Positions 1 to 8,595 of a stretch of 64,000 bases of DNA are shown in pieces. Below the pieces are notes generated by a model. That model was not told the origin of the DNA and ran no database searches. It saw only the letters and a list, made by a program, of their open reading frames with translations. The DNA is from Pythium myriotylum (lineage: Eukaryota > Oomycota > Peronosporomycetes > Pythiales > Pythiaceae), in NCBI GenBank assembly GCA_023091665.1, contig JALJCQ010000004.1, positions 682,001 through 746,000 of the forward strand. Direction: 5' to 3'. A program made the translations under genes and the position numbers. Position 1 is the stretch's first letter; each line of letters begins with the position of its first letter.

Positions 1-970
1 CGTCCTTGAGCATGGCAGCGTCGACTTCGACGTCCTCGGTCTCCGAATCGCTGCGGATGTCCTTCTCCACGTTACCGGCCTTGAGCGACTTGATGACCAT
101 CTTGACGATGAGCACACCCCAGAAGACATGCAGCACAAGCAGCAAACCGAGGAACGTGGAGAATCCGACGTAGAACCACCACCACGTGTCGGCTGTGAAG
201 CCAGCGAACGAGCCCTTCTGCTGGATCGGCACGATGATGTCGTCGTAGGCGACCGTGTACACGGGCAGGAGGATGTTGTAGGTGTAAAACCCCCAACGGA
301 AGGCGAACCACGCGGCCGAGAACAGACCCAAGAAGATGTTGGAGATCAGCTCCCACTCGAGGTACACAAAGACCTTGCCTGAAAGATCGACAATGTTAGT
401 TCTGTTGCGGTACCCCCATATCAGCCAGTGTTCCATACCAGTTTCGAGGAGTAGATCGTTCACTTCGTGGATCATCAGCACGCACATCCCGACACGAGTC
501 AAGTCGAACGCGTATGACGTCACCATCAATGTCAACGTCACGAAATGGTGGGCCAGCATCTCGGCGTTGTCCTTGCGCTTCACGATGTAGTGTTTGTTGG
601 TGATGTTGAGCATGAAGTCGATCGACTGGAGCCAGAACGAGATGTAGATCATGTAGTGCCATCGGCGAAGCTCGGACGTCGGGGAGGGCCATTCCTTGTA
701 GTATCCGTGCGGGTTCATGAACCAGTCCTCGTTCCATCCGATGTAGAGCCCCAGGATCGAGAACGTGCCCACAGACGCATTCTTCCACATGGACTCACGC
801 ATCTTGTCTCTCTTGTCTTTGGTGATGTAGTGGTTCCTTACGAACCAATCGACGATGGGCGTGATGAGGAATCGATCCCAGACGAAATGGTAGGCGTAAA
901 TGCCTACGAGCGAGGCACCAAAGCGTGTGGCCTCCTCAGTGGCGTCGCAGGACGTGAGATAGCACGGCAT
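1..970 (-). CDS. TLC-domain ceramide synthase (LAG1/LASS family), 3' end outside window
   Basis: Ceramide synthases N-acylate sphingoid bases in the endoplasmic reticulum membrane. Two exons are read on the minus strand, 970-439 and 378 to beyond base 1. They are separated by a 60-bp GT-AG intron (379-438; donor GTATGG, acceptor CTTTCAG), and the splice restores the frame (..LLLETG/KVFVYLEW..). The family signature is visible: the double-His segment HHFVTLTL, then RVGMCVLMIHEVNDLLLE, then several hydrophobic helices. The upstream K-x3-ES-WK motif is also typical of the TLC domain. After the last helix an acidic tail (SDSETEDVEV) begins, which is also usual for the family, and the window edge cuts it. 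The start at 970 (MPCYLTSCD) is the first ATG in frame; an upstream exon is possible. The family is clear, but acyl-CoA chain preference cannot be read. Confidence 0.85.
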   Translation of the reverse strand, partial: MPCYLTSCDATEEATRFGASLVGIYAYHFVWDRFLITPIVDWFVRNHYITKDKRDKMRESMWKNASVGTFSILGLYIGWNEDWFMNPHGYYKEWPSPTSELRRWHYMIYISFWLQSIDFMLNITNKHYIVKRKDNAEMLAHHFVTLTLMVTSYAFDLTRVGMCVLMIHEVNDLLLETGMEHWLIWGYRNRTNIVDLSGKVFVYLEWELISNIFLGLFSAAWFAFRWGFYTYNILLPVYTVAYDDIIVPIQQKGSFAGFTADTWWWFYVGFSTFLGLLLVLHVFWGVLIVKMVIKSLKAGNVEKDIRSDSETEDVEVDAAMLKD

Positions 971-1565
971 CGGAGGTGGCGAGTGGGGCGTGGATTGCGA
1001 AGTGAGTCGAGGCTCAACTGAGTGGAGAAGGTCGCCATAATCGCGAGTCCTTGAGCACGAGAGGGCGTGGATGGTGTGAGGGTGGATGAGGTGAGGGCGA
1101 TGCTGAGATAAGTAAGGTTGAGTCCGTTGGTCGGATGCGTTTTATACAGAGTGCTGGATACGTCAAACATGTTTGTAATGTTTTCAGTATGAAGCAGTTT
1201 TAAACTTGTGACTAAAGGGGTTCAAAACATCACATGTCACAGTTTTCGAGTGATCGCGAATGGCTACAAGTCGGATTTCGCGCCGCCGGGATCGTAATCA
1301 CACGAGGCCTCGCCTTGCTTCCAGAAGGATCCGTCCGATCGAGCCACTTCGTTCGTTTGCATGGGAAACACGTCGACACTTGAGAATCGACGGCTTCCCC
1401 ACGATGAAGAAGAAGGAACGATGATGCGTCACATGTCGCAGGTTCCAGCGCAAACTTAGCTGCTCACTACCAAGCTATAATCCGCCGTGAGCGAAACCCC
1501 CGCGTCTGTTGTGAAGCTATGGAGCCCTATGGCCGTTTAGCAGTGTCATCAGCTCGCAAGCAACG
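971..1565. other. Intergenic region between divergent genes
   Basis: This 595-bp stretch separates the ceramide synthase (minus) and the SLC1 carrier (plus), so it should hold both promoters. It is more AT-rich between 1140 and 1250 than the flanking coding DNA. I see no RNA gene or convincing protein-coding exon. Confidence 0.5.
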
Positions 1566-3227
1566 ATGGAGGCACATCGGACGACCGACAAAGGTGGCGT
1601 TGTGCTGCTGGATGAGGCCGACCACCGTCGACTCTACGGCTCAGATGATCCACTCACGCCGCTCGACTCGATCGCGTCGCCGGCCATCTACTACCAGCAG
1701 CAGCAGTACCCTCGCAAGCTGAGCAAGCCTGGTACCCCAACACGGTTCCTGCAGTACCCTGAACATGACAGCCCCATCATGTACCCGGACGACAGCAGCG
1801 GGTCTCGGTGTACGTGGCTTCGACGCACGAACCCGCAGATTGGTATCGCAGTCATCGTCGGCACTGCGCTTGGCATCATGCTGTCCCAAATGCACGTTTC
1901 AGACGGCGTGAGCGACCTCGTGAACTTGCCAGGAAAGATCTTTTTGCGTCTGCTCAAGTGTTTCGTCATCCCGATGGTGTTCTGCAGTCTCTCGACGGGC
2001 GTCGCCAACATCGTTCTGTTAGGCAAGGTCTCAGCGGTAGGCACACGGACGGGGTTCTTCTTTTTGCTCTTCTCTGGCGTCGCCTCACTGCTGTCCCTAG
2101 CTATTGCGATGGGCCTGCGTCATCTCCATCCACACGGTCAGTTCCCTCCGCCGGAGAAAGCCCGCGGTTTCATGCACGTACTGTGCGCGCCAGGAATGTA
2201 CCTCACGCCTGCCAACGATACGACACTTCAATGCACTTCTAAGAGCATGAGCGACGAGACGCGCTTTGAGATCATCGATCTCTCTGGCGCACTTCTATCG
2301 TCCGGCCCGATAGTCAAGGTCAGTATCGCGGAGCAGTTCACGCAAATTCTTCAGTCCATTTTCCCCAAGAACATCTTCAAAAGCTTCGAGGATGGCGTGC
2401 TCCTGAGTGTGATTATGTTCTCGATCGCGTTTGGAGCGGCAGCTATGCGCGCGAGCTCTCAGCAGAGCAGCCCTCTACTGGACCTGCTCAACCAGATGAA
2501 CAAAATCTTCTTCTTTGTGATCTCCAAGATGATCGACTGGAGTCCGCTCGCAGTACTTTCACTTATTGCTGGGTCGTTGTCGAGCCAAGAATCGCTGGCA
2601 GATGCCGTGAACCATGTTGGCGTACTGGTGCTCTGCAATTTTCTCACTGTCGTGATCTTTGAAGGCATCTTCTACCCTGTCGTTATCTGGCTCGCGACGC
2701 GCCAGAACCCTTTCAAGTACATGCGGCAGATGCTGCCGTGCGTGTACTTCGCCTTCGGCAGCGCATCGTCTATCGCAACGTTACCCATCACGCTTCGTTG
2801 CGTCGAGTCCACACGCGAAGTCTCCCGAGGCCTACTTCGCTTCGTCGTGACCATTGGCTCGAGCGTCCACATGAACGGCACGGCCATGCTCTTCCCAAAC
2901 GCCATGGTCTTCCTCGCGACTACGGCCAAGGCCAACATTGAGCTCGGGTGGGTCCAGCTCGTGTTGATCGTGTTCGTGTCGTTGCTGAGTTCCGTGGGCG
3001 TCGCGCCTATCCCAAACGGCGGTCTCGTGATGATTTACTCGATCTGGTCCACGATCTTCCCCAACTTCGACATGCCGGCCTCCTACTCGTTCCTCGTGGC
3101 CATCTACTGGTACTTGGACCGCGTGAACACGGCCTGCAACGTCGTCGGCGACACGTACGTCGCGCGCATCATCGCCGAGCAGGTCGACGAGGCCTTTGAG
3201 ACCGTCCACCAGGACCCCCCACACTAA
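1566..3227 (+). CDS. SLC1-type (DAACS) amino-acid:cation symporter
   Basis: This is a secondary transporter of the glutamate/neutral amino-acid carrier family, 553 residues in a single exon. A roughly 75-residue hydrophilic N-terminus precedes about eight membrane segments. Family landmarks in order are the HP1 serine-rich loop (FGSASSIATLP), the TM7 segment IGSSVHMNGTAM, and the TM8 motif DRVNTACNVVGD. The TM7 motif is normally NMDGT; here it reads HMNGT, so two residues that coordinate sodium in the archaeal homologue GltPh are replaced. In TM8 the position that is Arg in acidic-amino-acid carriers (DRxRT) is Asn, which argues against a glutamate/aspartate substrate. A large extracellular loop with Cys and an N-glycosylation motif (ANDTT) lies near residues 195-225. 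The start at 1566 gives the full frame; the neighbouring genes suggest no function. Confidence 0.9.
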   Translation: MEAHRTTDKGGVVLLDEADHRRLYGSDDPLTPLDSIASPAIYYQQQQYPRKLSKPGTPTRFLQYPEHDSPIMYPDDSSGSRCTWLRRTNPQIGIAVIVGTALGIMLSQMHVSDGVSDLVNLPGKIFLRLLKCFVIPMVFCSLSTGVANIVLLGKVSAVGTRTGFFFLLFSGVASLLSLAIAMGLRHLHPHGQFPPPEKARGFMHVLCAPGMYLTPANDTTLQCTSKSMSDETRFEIIDLSGALLSSGPIVKVSIAEQFTQILQSIFPKNIFKSFEDGVLLSVIMFSIAFGAAAMRASSQQSSPLLDLLNQMNKIFFFVISKMIDWSPLAVLSLIAGSLSSQESLADAVNHVGVLVLCNFLTVVIFEGIFYPVVIWLATRQNPFKYMRQMLPCVYFAFGSASSIATLPITLRCVESTREVSRGLLRFVVTIGSSVHMNGTAMLFPNAMVFLATTAKANIELGWVQLVLIVFVSLLSSVGVAPIPNGGLVMIYSIWSTIFPNFDMPASYSFLVAIYWYLDRVNTACNVVGDTYVARIIAEQVDEAFETVHQDPPH

Positions 3228-3611
3228 ACGGCCCACTTCAACCACGGCACACCTTCTTCTGGGATCCATCGCCATTTCTGCACCTTCTATTCCCCAACAA
3301 CCTCCGTATCACCTACTTCTGCAATTCTCGCCTCTCAATATCACCTTGAACTGATAATCACGAGGAAGAATGATGGTCTTGCGTGTCAAACCCCACCTGG
3401 TGAGGAGCTCCCAAGACCATCACTCTGCAGACCTCGGAGGTCGGAGAGCTCCTCGCGCCACGTTGGTTGGCTCCTCAGAACCCAGAGTCGGGCGACATCC
3501 AGCAGCTGGGCAGCGAGAAGCGACCGAGCCAGCGCCGCTGCATCGACGCGCGAAGGCCCCGCGACCGCACGCGCTCCACCACTGTCGAATTTCGCCGCCG
3601 CCGCTACCGCG
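3228..3611. other. Intergenic region upstream of the FUN14 gene
   Basis: 384 bp. It includes the 3' flank of the carrier gene and the presumed promoter of the FUN14 gene. Short palindromic GGAGCTCC/GAGGAGCTC words occur around 3399-3455. I see no coding exon or RNA gene. Confidence 0.4.
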
Positions 3612-4370
3612 ATGTCCATCCACGCGCGCTCGCAGCTCTTCCTCATCCGCCCGGCGGCCTCGCGCTCCGTCGCTCGCAACTTGCCCGTGGCCTCGCGCCG
3701 CACGCAGCACGCGCTCGCGCTCCAGCCGACGCGCACGCTCGCCACGCGCCCCGCCAACGTCGTGACCATCGGCGCCTTTCTCAGCGCCGGCGTCGCAGCG
3801 CTCTCGCGTGGTGAGTCGAGACGTGGATGGGCGTTTGAATGGACAGGAGACCGCTTATAACCTTCGATCGTGATCTTTTTCGCAGAGGCGGCGCTCTGCC
3901 AGCAGCTCGACGCGGTCTTCGCGAGTGTCAGTGACGCCAGCGCGTCCAGCGGTGCCAGCAGCGACAAGCCCATCGACGACGCCAACAAGAGCAACCGCCG
4001 TCCTTCGCTCAAGGACGAGATCGACCAGCTCGTGGACCAGATGATGAGCCGCTGTGGTGAGATCTCACTCGCCGGCGGTCTCGGCTTCTGCTCCGGCTAC
4101 GCGCTTAAGCAGGTCGGGAAGGTCGCTGCGGTGACCATCGGCACGCTCTTTGTGCTCGCGCAGGTCGCGCAGTCCAAGGGATACATCGAAATCCACTGGC
4201 ACAAGGTCGAGAAGGACGTCGTCAAGGCTGTGGACCCGGATGGAGATGGCAAGATCACCAAGAAGGATCTCCAGGACTGGTACGCGCGATTGATGAAGAT
4301 GCTCCAGGCCAACCTGCCGTCGTCGGCGGGCTTTGCCGGCGGCTTCATGCTCGGCGTTTCCTGCTCGTAG
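3612..4370 (+). CDS. Mitochondrial FUN14-domain protein with an EF-hand
   Basis: Two exons, 3612-3810 and 3886-4370, flank a 75-bp intron (donor GTGAGT, acceptor TTTTTCGCAG); the split codon joins CGT-G/AG. The protein has about 227 residues. Its N-terminus is rich in Arg, Ser and Ala and poor in acidic residues, the composition of a mitochondrial targeting sequence. The C-terminal half is a FUN14 domain with two glycine-rich membrane segments (LAGGLGFCSGYALK and SSAGFAGGFMLG). Between them lies a canonical EF-hand loop, DPDGDGKITKKD, with calcium ligands at the expected alternating positions. FUN14 proteins sit in the outer mitochondrial membrane, where animal FUNDC1 acts in mitophagy. Fusion of a calcium-binding loop into the inter-helix segment suggests calcium responsiveness, which is an inference. 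Its 3' end converges with the next gene across 58 bp. Confidence 0.85.
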
Positions 4371-4428
4371 GCAGCCACCTTCCTCCACGTATTCTTCAAT
4401 GCATTCCACTTTTGTTTCGTTTTGTTCA

Positions 4429-5287
4429 TTATTCGCTTGGAAACGCTCTTGACAAAAAGCCGATGATCACGGAGCGGTCTTCGTGGCTGATATCCAGGCT
4501 CCGCAGTTCCCGAGAGAAAGCAGGAACGCTGCTAATGCCGTTACCAATGAGGTTGAGTCCCAGCGTCGCATACAGCACAACCGTCGGGTTCTCGAACGAG
4601 AAGTAGAGCTGCTTGCAGCTCTCGGAGCACGTCGGGAAGCAGTCCTGCCACATCTTTTCTCGTATTCGCAGCTGTCGCACAGCATCCGTGACTTCCTCTT
4701 GCTACATCACCACAAGCAAATGTGTCACAAACCAGCGTATTGGGTGAGTGCGACGAGTGCCTCTTACCGAGGACGCGACAGACGAGCTACTCGGGGTCGT
4801 CACGCCCGGCTGGTGGTCATGGCGCAGCGAGTCCAAGAGGCTCCGGCCACTCATACTGCGCGTCGAGAGCGTGGATTCCTAGAGCATGCGCAACGTCAGC
4901 GAACAAGGCTGCAGGAAGCGCCCTTCAACGATTCTCTCGACGCACCGCGTCTTTCTCGATGTAGATGCGGTAGGCGTCTGTCGTGCTGAGCCGCAGCGCA
5001 TACAGCTGCGTCGGCTCGTCGTCGCTGGTCTCTGCGCCGTGGCGCAGCGGCGCGATCCAGCGCTTCTCGATCATCTTGTCGAGCACGACGCGCGCGAGTC
5101 GCTTGGCGTCGTCGCCGCTCTGCTCGTCGTCCGCATGCGTGAGGAAGCGCTCGCGGAAGAGCGCGACGCCCTCGTTCTCGAGCCACTGCAGCAGCTGCCG
5201 CCGCTCGACGCACTCGCTGTCGACGCCGTCGAACGAGTCCACGAGCCCCGCGTGCTCCACGAGCACCACGAACTCGTCCTCGCTCAT
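4429..5287 (-). CDS. DEP-like winged-helix protein of unknown function
   Basis: Three exons are read on the minus strand: 5287-4946, 4878-4768 and 4701-4429. The introns are 67 bp (4879-4945) and 66 bp (4702-4767); both have GT-AG ends and keep the frame. The product is about 241 residues. Residues 25-105 have the pattern of a DEP domain: a helix with RRQLLQWLENEG, a second helix with AKRLARVVLDKMIEKRWI, and a terminal beta segment LYALR. DEP domains bind membranes or G-protein regulators. A Ser-rich linker follows, then a Cys-containing segment (CFPTCSESC) and a hydrophobic C-terminus ending in LSRAFPSE. I do not recognise the C-terminal half. No catalytic motif is visible. Confidence 0.7.
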
Positions 5288-5999
5288 CGCCAGTTCGCTC
5301 GAGCGTTCTCACGCGCGCGACAGGCGGCCGTCGAGCAAGTAACCTGTCGTCTCAGATCTGAGGCGAGCGCTCGTGAGGAGCTGCACATTCCATCACGATC
5401 ACATGCAATTGTCGCGAAACGACGCCACCTTCTCTCTGTGGTCTCCCCACGCGCTGCTGCCCCCGTCAAGTCAATGCGATCGCAACGCACTTGTTCATGC
5501 AGTCGCTTCGCTCGCTTTGCCGTGTGGCTGACTATGGTCTTCTCCATCGGAAGCTTGTGGCCAGCGATCTTTCCATCGATCTTCCTGGACACCACGCGTT
5601 CGCAGATGAGAGATGCGCAACCGCGGCTTCTTCCTTCGCCGCGTGGATCGCTGCTGCCTCTTCCGCCTCAGCTACGCCAACGCGAGCTGAATGCCAAATG
5701 GCGTTGGACAAGGGGAAATCCAGTGTCCTTGAAGGACACTCGAGTTGCAAATGGGCTTGCTACTAGCCAGATCCGTTTGAAACCTAGTCAAACGCTCGGT
5801 GAGGAATGCGCGCGGAACCAGCGCCCCTTCGAGGCTTCCTCTGGGATTCTGGCGGCGCGAACGAGATGGCAGCGAGATGTTGTTGCCACTTGATGATCGG
5901 GCGCGCACGATCGCAGTCGGAGTCCAATACCGAAGCGCGCCTCTAATTTTGCATCCGCACTACTCCTCTTCAAGGCTGAGCGTTCAGCTCGCCTCCCCC
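5288..5999. other. Divergent intergenic region
   Basis: 712 bp between the DEP-like gene (minus) and the expansin-like gene (plus). The expansin frame is open upstream to 5799, but that extension is poor in protein-like features and would bury the signal peptide, so I treat it as 5' leader. No RNA gene or repeat was noticed. Confidence 0.4.
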
Positions 6000-7691
6000 A
6001 TGAAGAGGCGACGAGATGGCTCGACCGTGCGCCCTTCAAAGTGGCAACTGGCGACGACGTTCGTGCCGCTGGTGTTCTCGATCCAGCAAGTGGTTGCGCG
6101 GCCTTTTGTGTATGTAGGGAATGCCACGACCTTCGACGTTCGCAATTTCACGACCGCTGGCTGTGGACTGATGTCCTGGCCGGCATTCGCGACAAGCCAT
6201 TATGCTGGGCTCCTGGGCACCCAGATACAAAACGCAACGTTGATGAACTCGACGTGGGCGGCCTCGGCATGCGGACGATGCGTAAGGGTCTGGTGCATGG
6301 ACGACCAACGCTGCGACAGCACAGCCAACGGCGATGGAGTCGTCGCGTACGTCGTTCAAGACGACCGTCGACAGTGGAATGCGACTCTGGATCAGGACTT
6401 GAATCTCTCACCGACTGTAATGCAGAACCTCACGGGCGCCGACTCAGGACGAGTCCCGGTGAGATGGCAGTTCACGCAGTGCCCAGCATTCAGCGGAAAC
6501 CATCTCTGTGAAGCAAGCGACGACGCGGTATCTTGCTCAGTGTGCGTGCAAAAGGGCAGCAACCCGTACTGGCTCGCGCTTCAACCTGTGAACGACTCGC
6601 TCGGGGTCGTCTCTGTCAAACTGGACCGCAAGTTCGCCGCGCGACCGGTATCCTCCGCGTCGTACTTCTTCACGTCCGTCGACTGGCGTGGCCGCTTCAA
6701 CCTCATGCGGATCGAAGTTTCAATCTTGACGAAATCAAGGCGGAGATTCAAGCGAGAGGTGTCGCTACGACCCGGCTCGTGTTTTGACCTGAGACGTTCG
6801 GATGAAGTGACGAGATCGCCGAGTGGTGGGGGAGGAGTAGGAGCGGAAACGCCGACTCCCGGTGGGACGCACGGCTCTCCTGACGACATTCCGTCGTCTG
6901 TCCATTCAGAAGACGATCCCTTGCCTGACATAGCAGATGCTGAGACTGATGAAGATGGCGTTTTTGACGACTTGGCGCCACCTGCTGGCCCCAACTCCGA
7001 CGAGGACAGCTCCAGTGAGGTGTTCGTTGTCGTCACGACGGCACCACCGGCATTATCGAGGCAGCCAATAGCCTCTCCACCACCAACAGCTTCATTGCCC
7101 CCTTCTATAGACGTCCCTTCAGTCGCTCCTGCAACACCAGCATCGAGTCTTCACTTGACTCGAACTGTCATCCCACCTCCATCCCCCGGCGCCACGCCTC
7201 ATCTTCCAGGATTGTATCCGTCAAACGCCCCACCGACGCCGACGTCTGCTCTTTCGCATCAGTCATCCCACACAGCTACACCACCACCGTCCACATCGCT
7301 CACTCCTCGAGCGACTCAGACACTCACGCCCATTCCTTCCCCCGTCGACAAAGGAGTCGGTCGTCCGACCGAAGACCCCGCCGACTCGGGCCACTTCGGC
7401 TCCGGCGCAGGCAGTCCTTCAAAGACACCCCGTCCCAGCAGTGGTACCCCTGCATCGCCCATCCCCACGATCAGCTCGACGCCTGTAGGCCAGCTCTCGA
7501 GCGGCGTGCTCACGAGCCCCGTGTTCGTGGGCGTGCTGCTGGGCACTGTCGGGCTCGTGGGCGCCATCGTCGCGTACCGCGCGCGCGCGTCGCAGCGCCA
7601 ACGGCTCGCCCTCGCGGCGCCTGCGACGAGCCGCGCGCCGTACGCGAGAGGCACGACCACGACCCAGCCCGGCGACCTTGCGAGTCTGTGA
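6000..7691 (+). CDS. Expansin-like secreted protein with Ser/Thr/Pro stalk and C-terminal membrane anchor
   Basis: The product has about 563 residues from the ATG at 6000. That start puts a basic n-region (MKRRRDGS) and a hydrophobic h-region (LATTFVPLVFSI) at the N-terminus, a good signal peptide. An expansin-type double-psi beta-barrel follows: VGNATTFDV, AGCGLM, CGRCVRVWC and a ..VVQDDR..LDLS-like strand. A second beta domain ends near LRPGSCFDL. About 250 residues of Pro/Ser/Thr with acidic patches form a stalk, and one membrane segment (VFVGVLLGTVGLVGAIVAY) with a short basic tail ends the protein. Expansins loosen cellulose-containing walls without hydrolysis, and oomycetes have many expansin-like genes. 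The classical HFD motif of plant expansins is not seen. The anchor suggests action at the cell's own wall rather than release; that is inference. Confidence 0.75.
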   Translation: MKRRRDGSTVRPSKWQLATTFVPLVFSIQQVVARPFVYVGNATTFDVRNFTTAGCGLMSWPAFATSHYAGLLGTQIQNATLMNSTWAASACGRCVRVWCMDDQRCDSTANGDGVVAYVVQDDRRQWNATLDQDLNLSPTVMQNLTGADSGRVPVRWQFTQCPAFSGNHLCEASDDAVSCSVCVQKGSNPYWLALQPVNDSLGVVSVKLDRKFAARPVSSASYFFTSVDWRGRFNLMRIEVSILTKSRRRFKREVSLRPGSCFDLRRSDEVTRSPSGGGGVGAETPTPGGTHGSPDDIPSSVHSEDDPLPDIADAETDEDGVFDDLAPPAGPNSDEDSSSEVFVVVTTAPPALSRQPIASPPPTASLPPSIDVPSVAPATPASSLHLTRTVIPPPSPGATPHLPGLYPSNAPPTPTSALSHQSSHTATPPPSTSLTPRATQTLTPIPSPVDKGVGRPTEDPADSGHFGSGAGSPSKTPRPSSGTPASPIPTISSTPVGQLSSGVLTSPVFVGVLLGTVGLVGAIVAYRARASQRQRLALAAPATSRAPYARGTTTTQPGDLASL

Positions 7692-7727
7692 CATGTGATA
7701 GTCGACGAGCTGGACCGAGTTGAAGCT

Positions 7728-7772
7728 GTTACGGTATTCGGGAACCGAGGGTTCTCGACCGAATACGGTAAC
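7728..7772. repeat. Nested inverted repeat between the expansin-like gene and PYM1
   Basis: The arms GTTACGGTATTCGG and CCGAATACGGTAAC pair at 13 of 14 positions. Inside them GAACC-GAG-GGTTC forms a second perfect 5-bp stem. The element lies 36 bp after the expansin-like stop codon and ends 20 bp before the PYM1 start codon. It could be an RNA hairpin in the 3' or 5' UTR, or a palindromic protein-binding site. Confidence 0.55.
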
Positions 7773-7792
7773 TACGGAATTTTCCTCCCAAA

Positions 7793-8494
7793 ATGAAGGG
7801 CTCGCCGACGCTGCCGCTGGGCGCCGTGCGCGCCGCCGACGGCTCCGTCGTGGTGCCCGAGAGCCGCCGCGCCGACGGCTCCGTGCGCAAGCCCATCCGC
7901 ATCCGCCAGGGCTACGTGCCGCAGGACGAAGTGCCCAAGTACAAGCCCATCGGCCAACGGGTACTCGTACTGAGCTCGTGAGGAGCTACACGCGAAATCT
8001 GGTCTCCTCACGCGGCGATATCGTAGATGCGCGAGCAGGACGCCAAGCAGCGCAAGGACGTCGAGGCCGGCGGCACCGACGCCGACGCCATCGCCGACTC
8101 GCTCGGTGGGCTCTCGCTCCGCAGCGACGCCAAGCCGAGCGCCGACGCAAAGCCCACGCCCGAGCCACGCCCGAGACTGACGTCGCCGACGCCGACGCCA
8201 GCGAGATCCGAGCCCGCGGCGGCGACTGCGTCCATTAAAGAGCTCAAGACCGAGCTCTCGGGGATCAACAAGGCGCTGCGAGAGATCACCAAGCTCGAAG
8301 GCTTCGCCTCGGCGTTCGCGCGCGGCGACGAGGGCTCGCGGCCGCTGAGCGCCGCGCAGAGCCGCAAGCTGGAGCGCCGGGCGTCGCTCGAGGCGCGGCG
8401 CCTGGAGATCATCGCGGTGCTGGACGCCGAGGCCAAGCCTGCGTCGTCAACGTCGGACACCAAGCCCAGGACGCTGCGCGTGATCGAACTCTGA
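7793..8494 (+). CDS. PYM1: PYM1 (WIBG), partner of the Y14-Mago exon-junction complex
   Basis: Two exons, 7793-7960 and 8027-8494, with a 66-bp intron (donor GTACTC, acceptor TCGTAG) and a phase-0 junction, give 211 residues. The N-terminus carries the conserved PYM signature: ..VVPESRRADGSVRKP.. followed by GYVPQDEVPKYKP. In animals this segment grips the Mago-Y14 heterodimer. The C-terminal part (ELKTELSGINKALREITKLE..) is the Lys/Glu-rich helical region that docks on the small ribosomal subunit. PYM strips exon-junction complexes from spliced mRNA during translation, so it acts in the cytoplasm. The linker is Ala/Asp/Pro-rich and low in complexity. The start codon is the first ATG of the motif-bearing frame. 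Confidence 0.88.
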
Positions 8495-8518
8495 CAAAAC
8501 TTGTACTTTGGTTATCCG

Positions 8519-8548
8519 CTCTCTCTCTCTTCCTCCCTCTCTCTCTCA
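8519..8548. repeat. CT-rich simple repeat
   Basis: A 30-bp CT-rich run lies in the 101-bp gap where PYM1 and the CCCH-AlkB gene converge. It is probably 3' UTR low-complexity sequence. Confidence 0.6.
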
Positions 8549-8595
8549 TTCTTCGTCATGTACCCGCGAGGAAAGCGGCGGCGGCGTGTCTACGT

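Noticed and set aside
5799..5999. Extended N-terminus for the expansin-like protein
   Set aside because: An upstream in-frame ATG exists, but using it would place 67 hydrophilic residues before the signal peptide.
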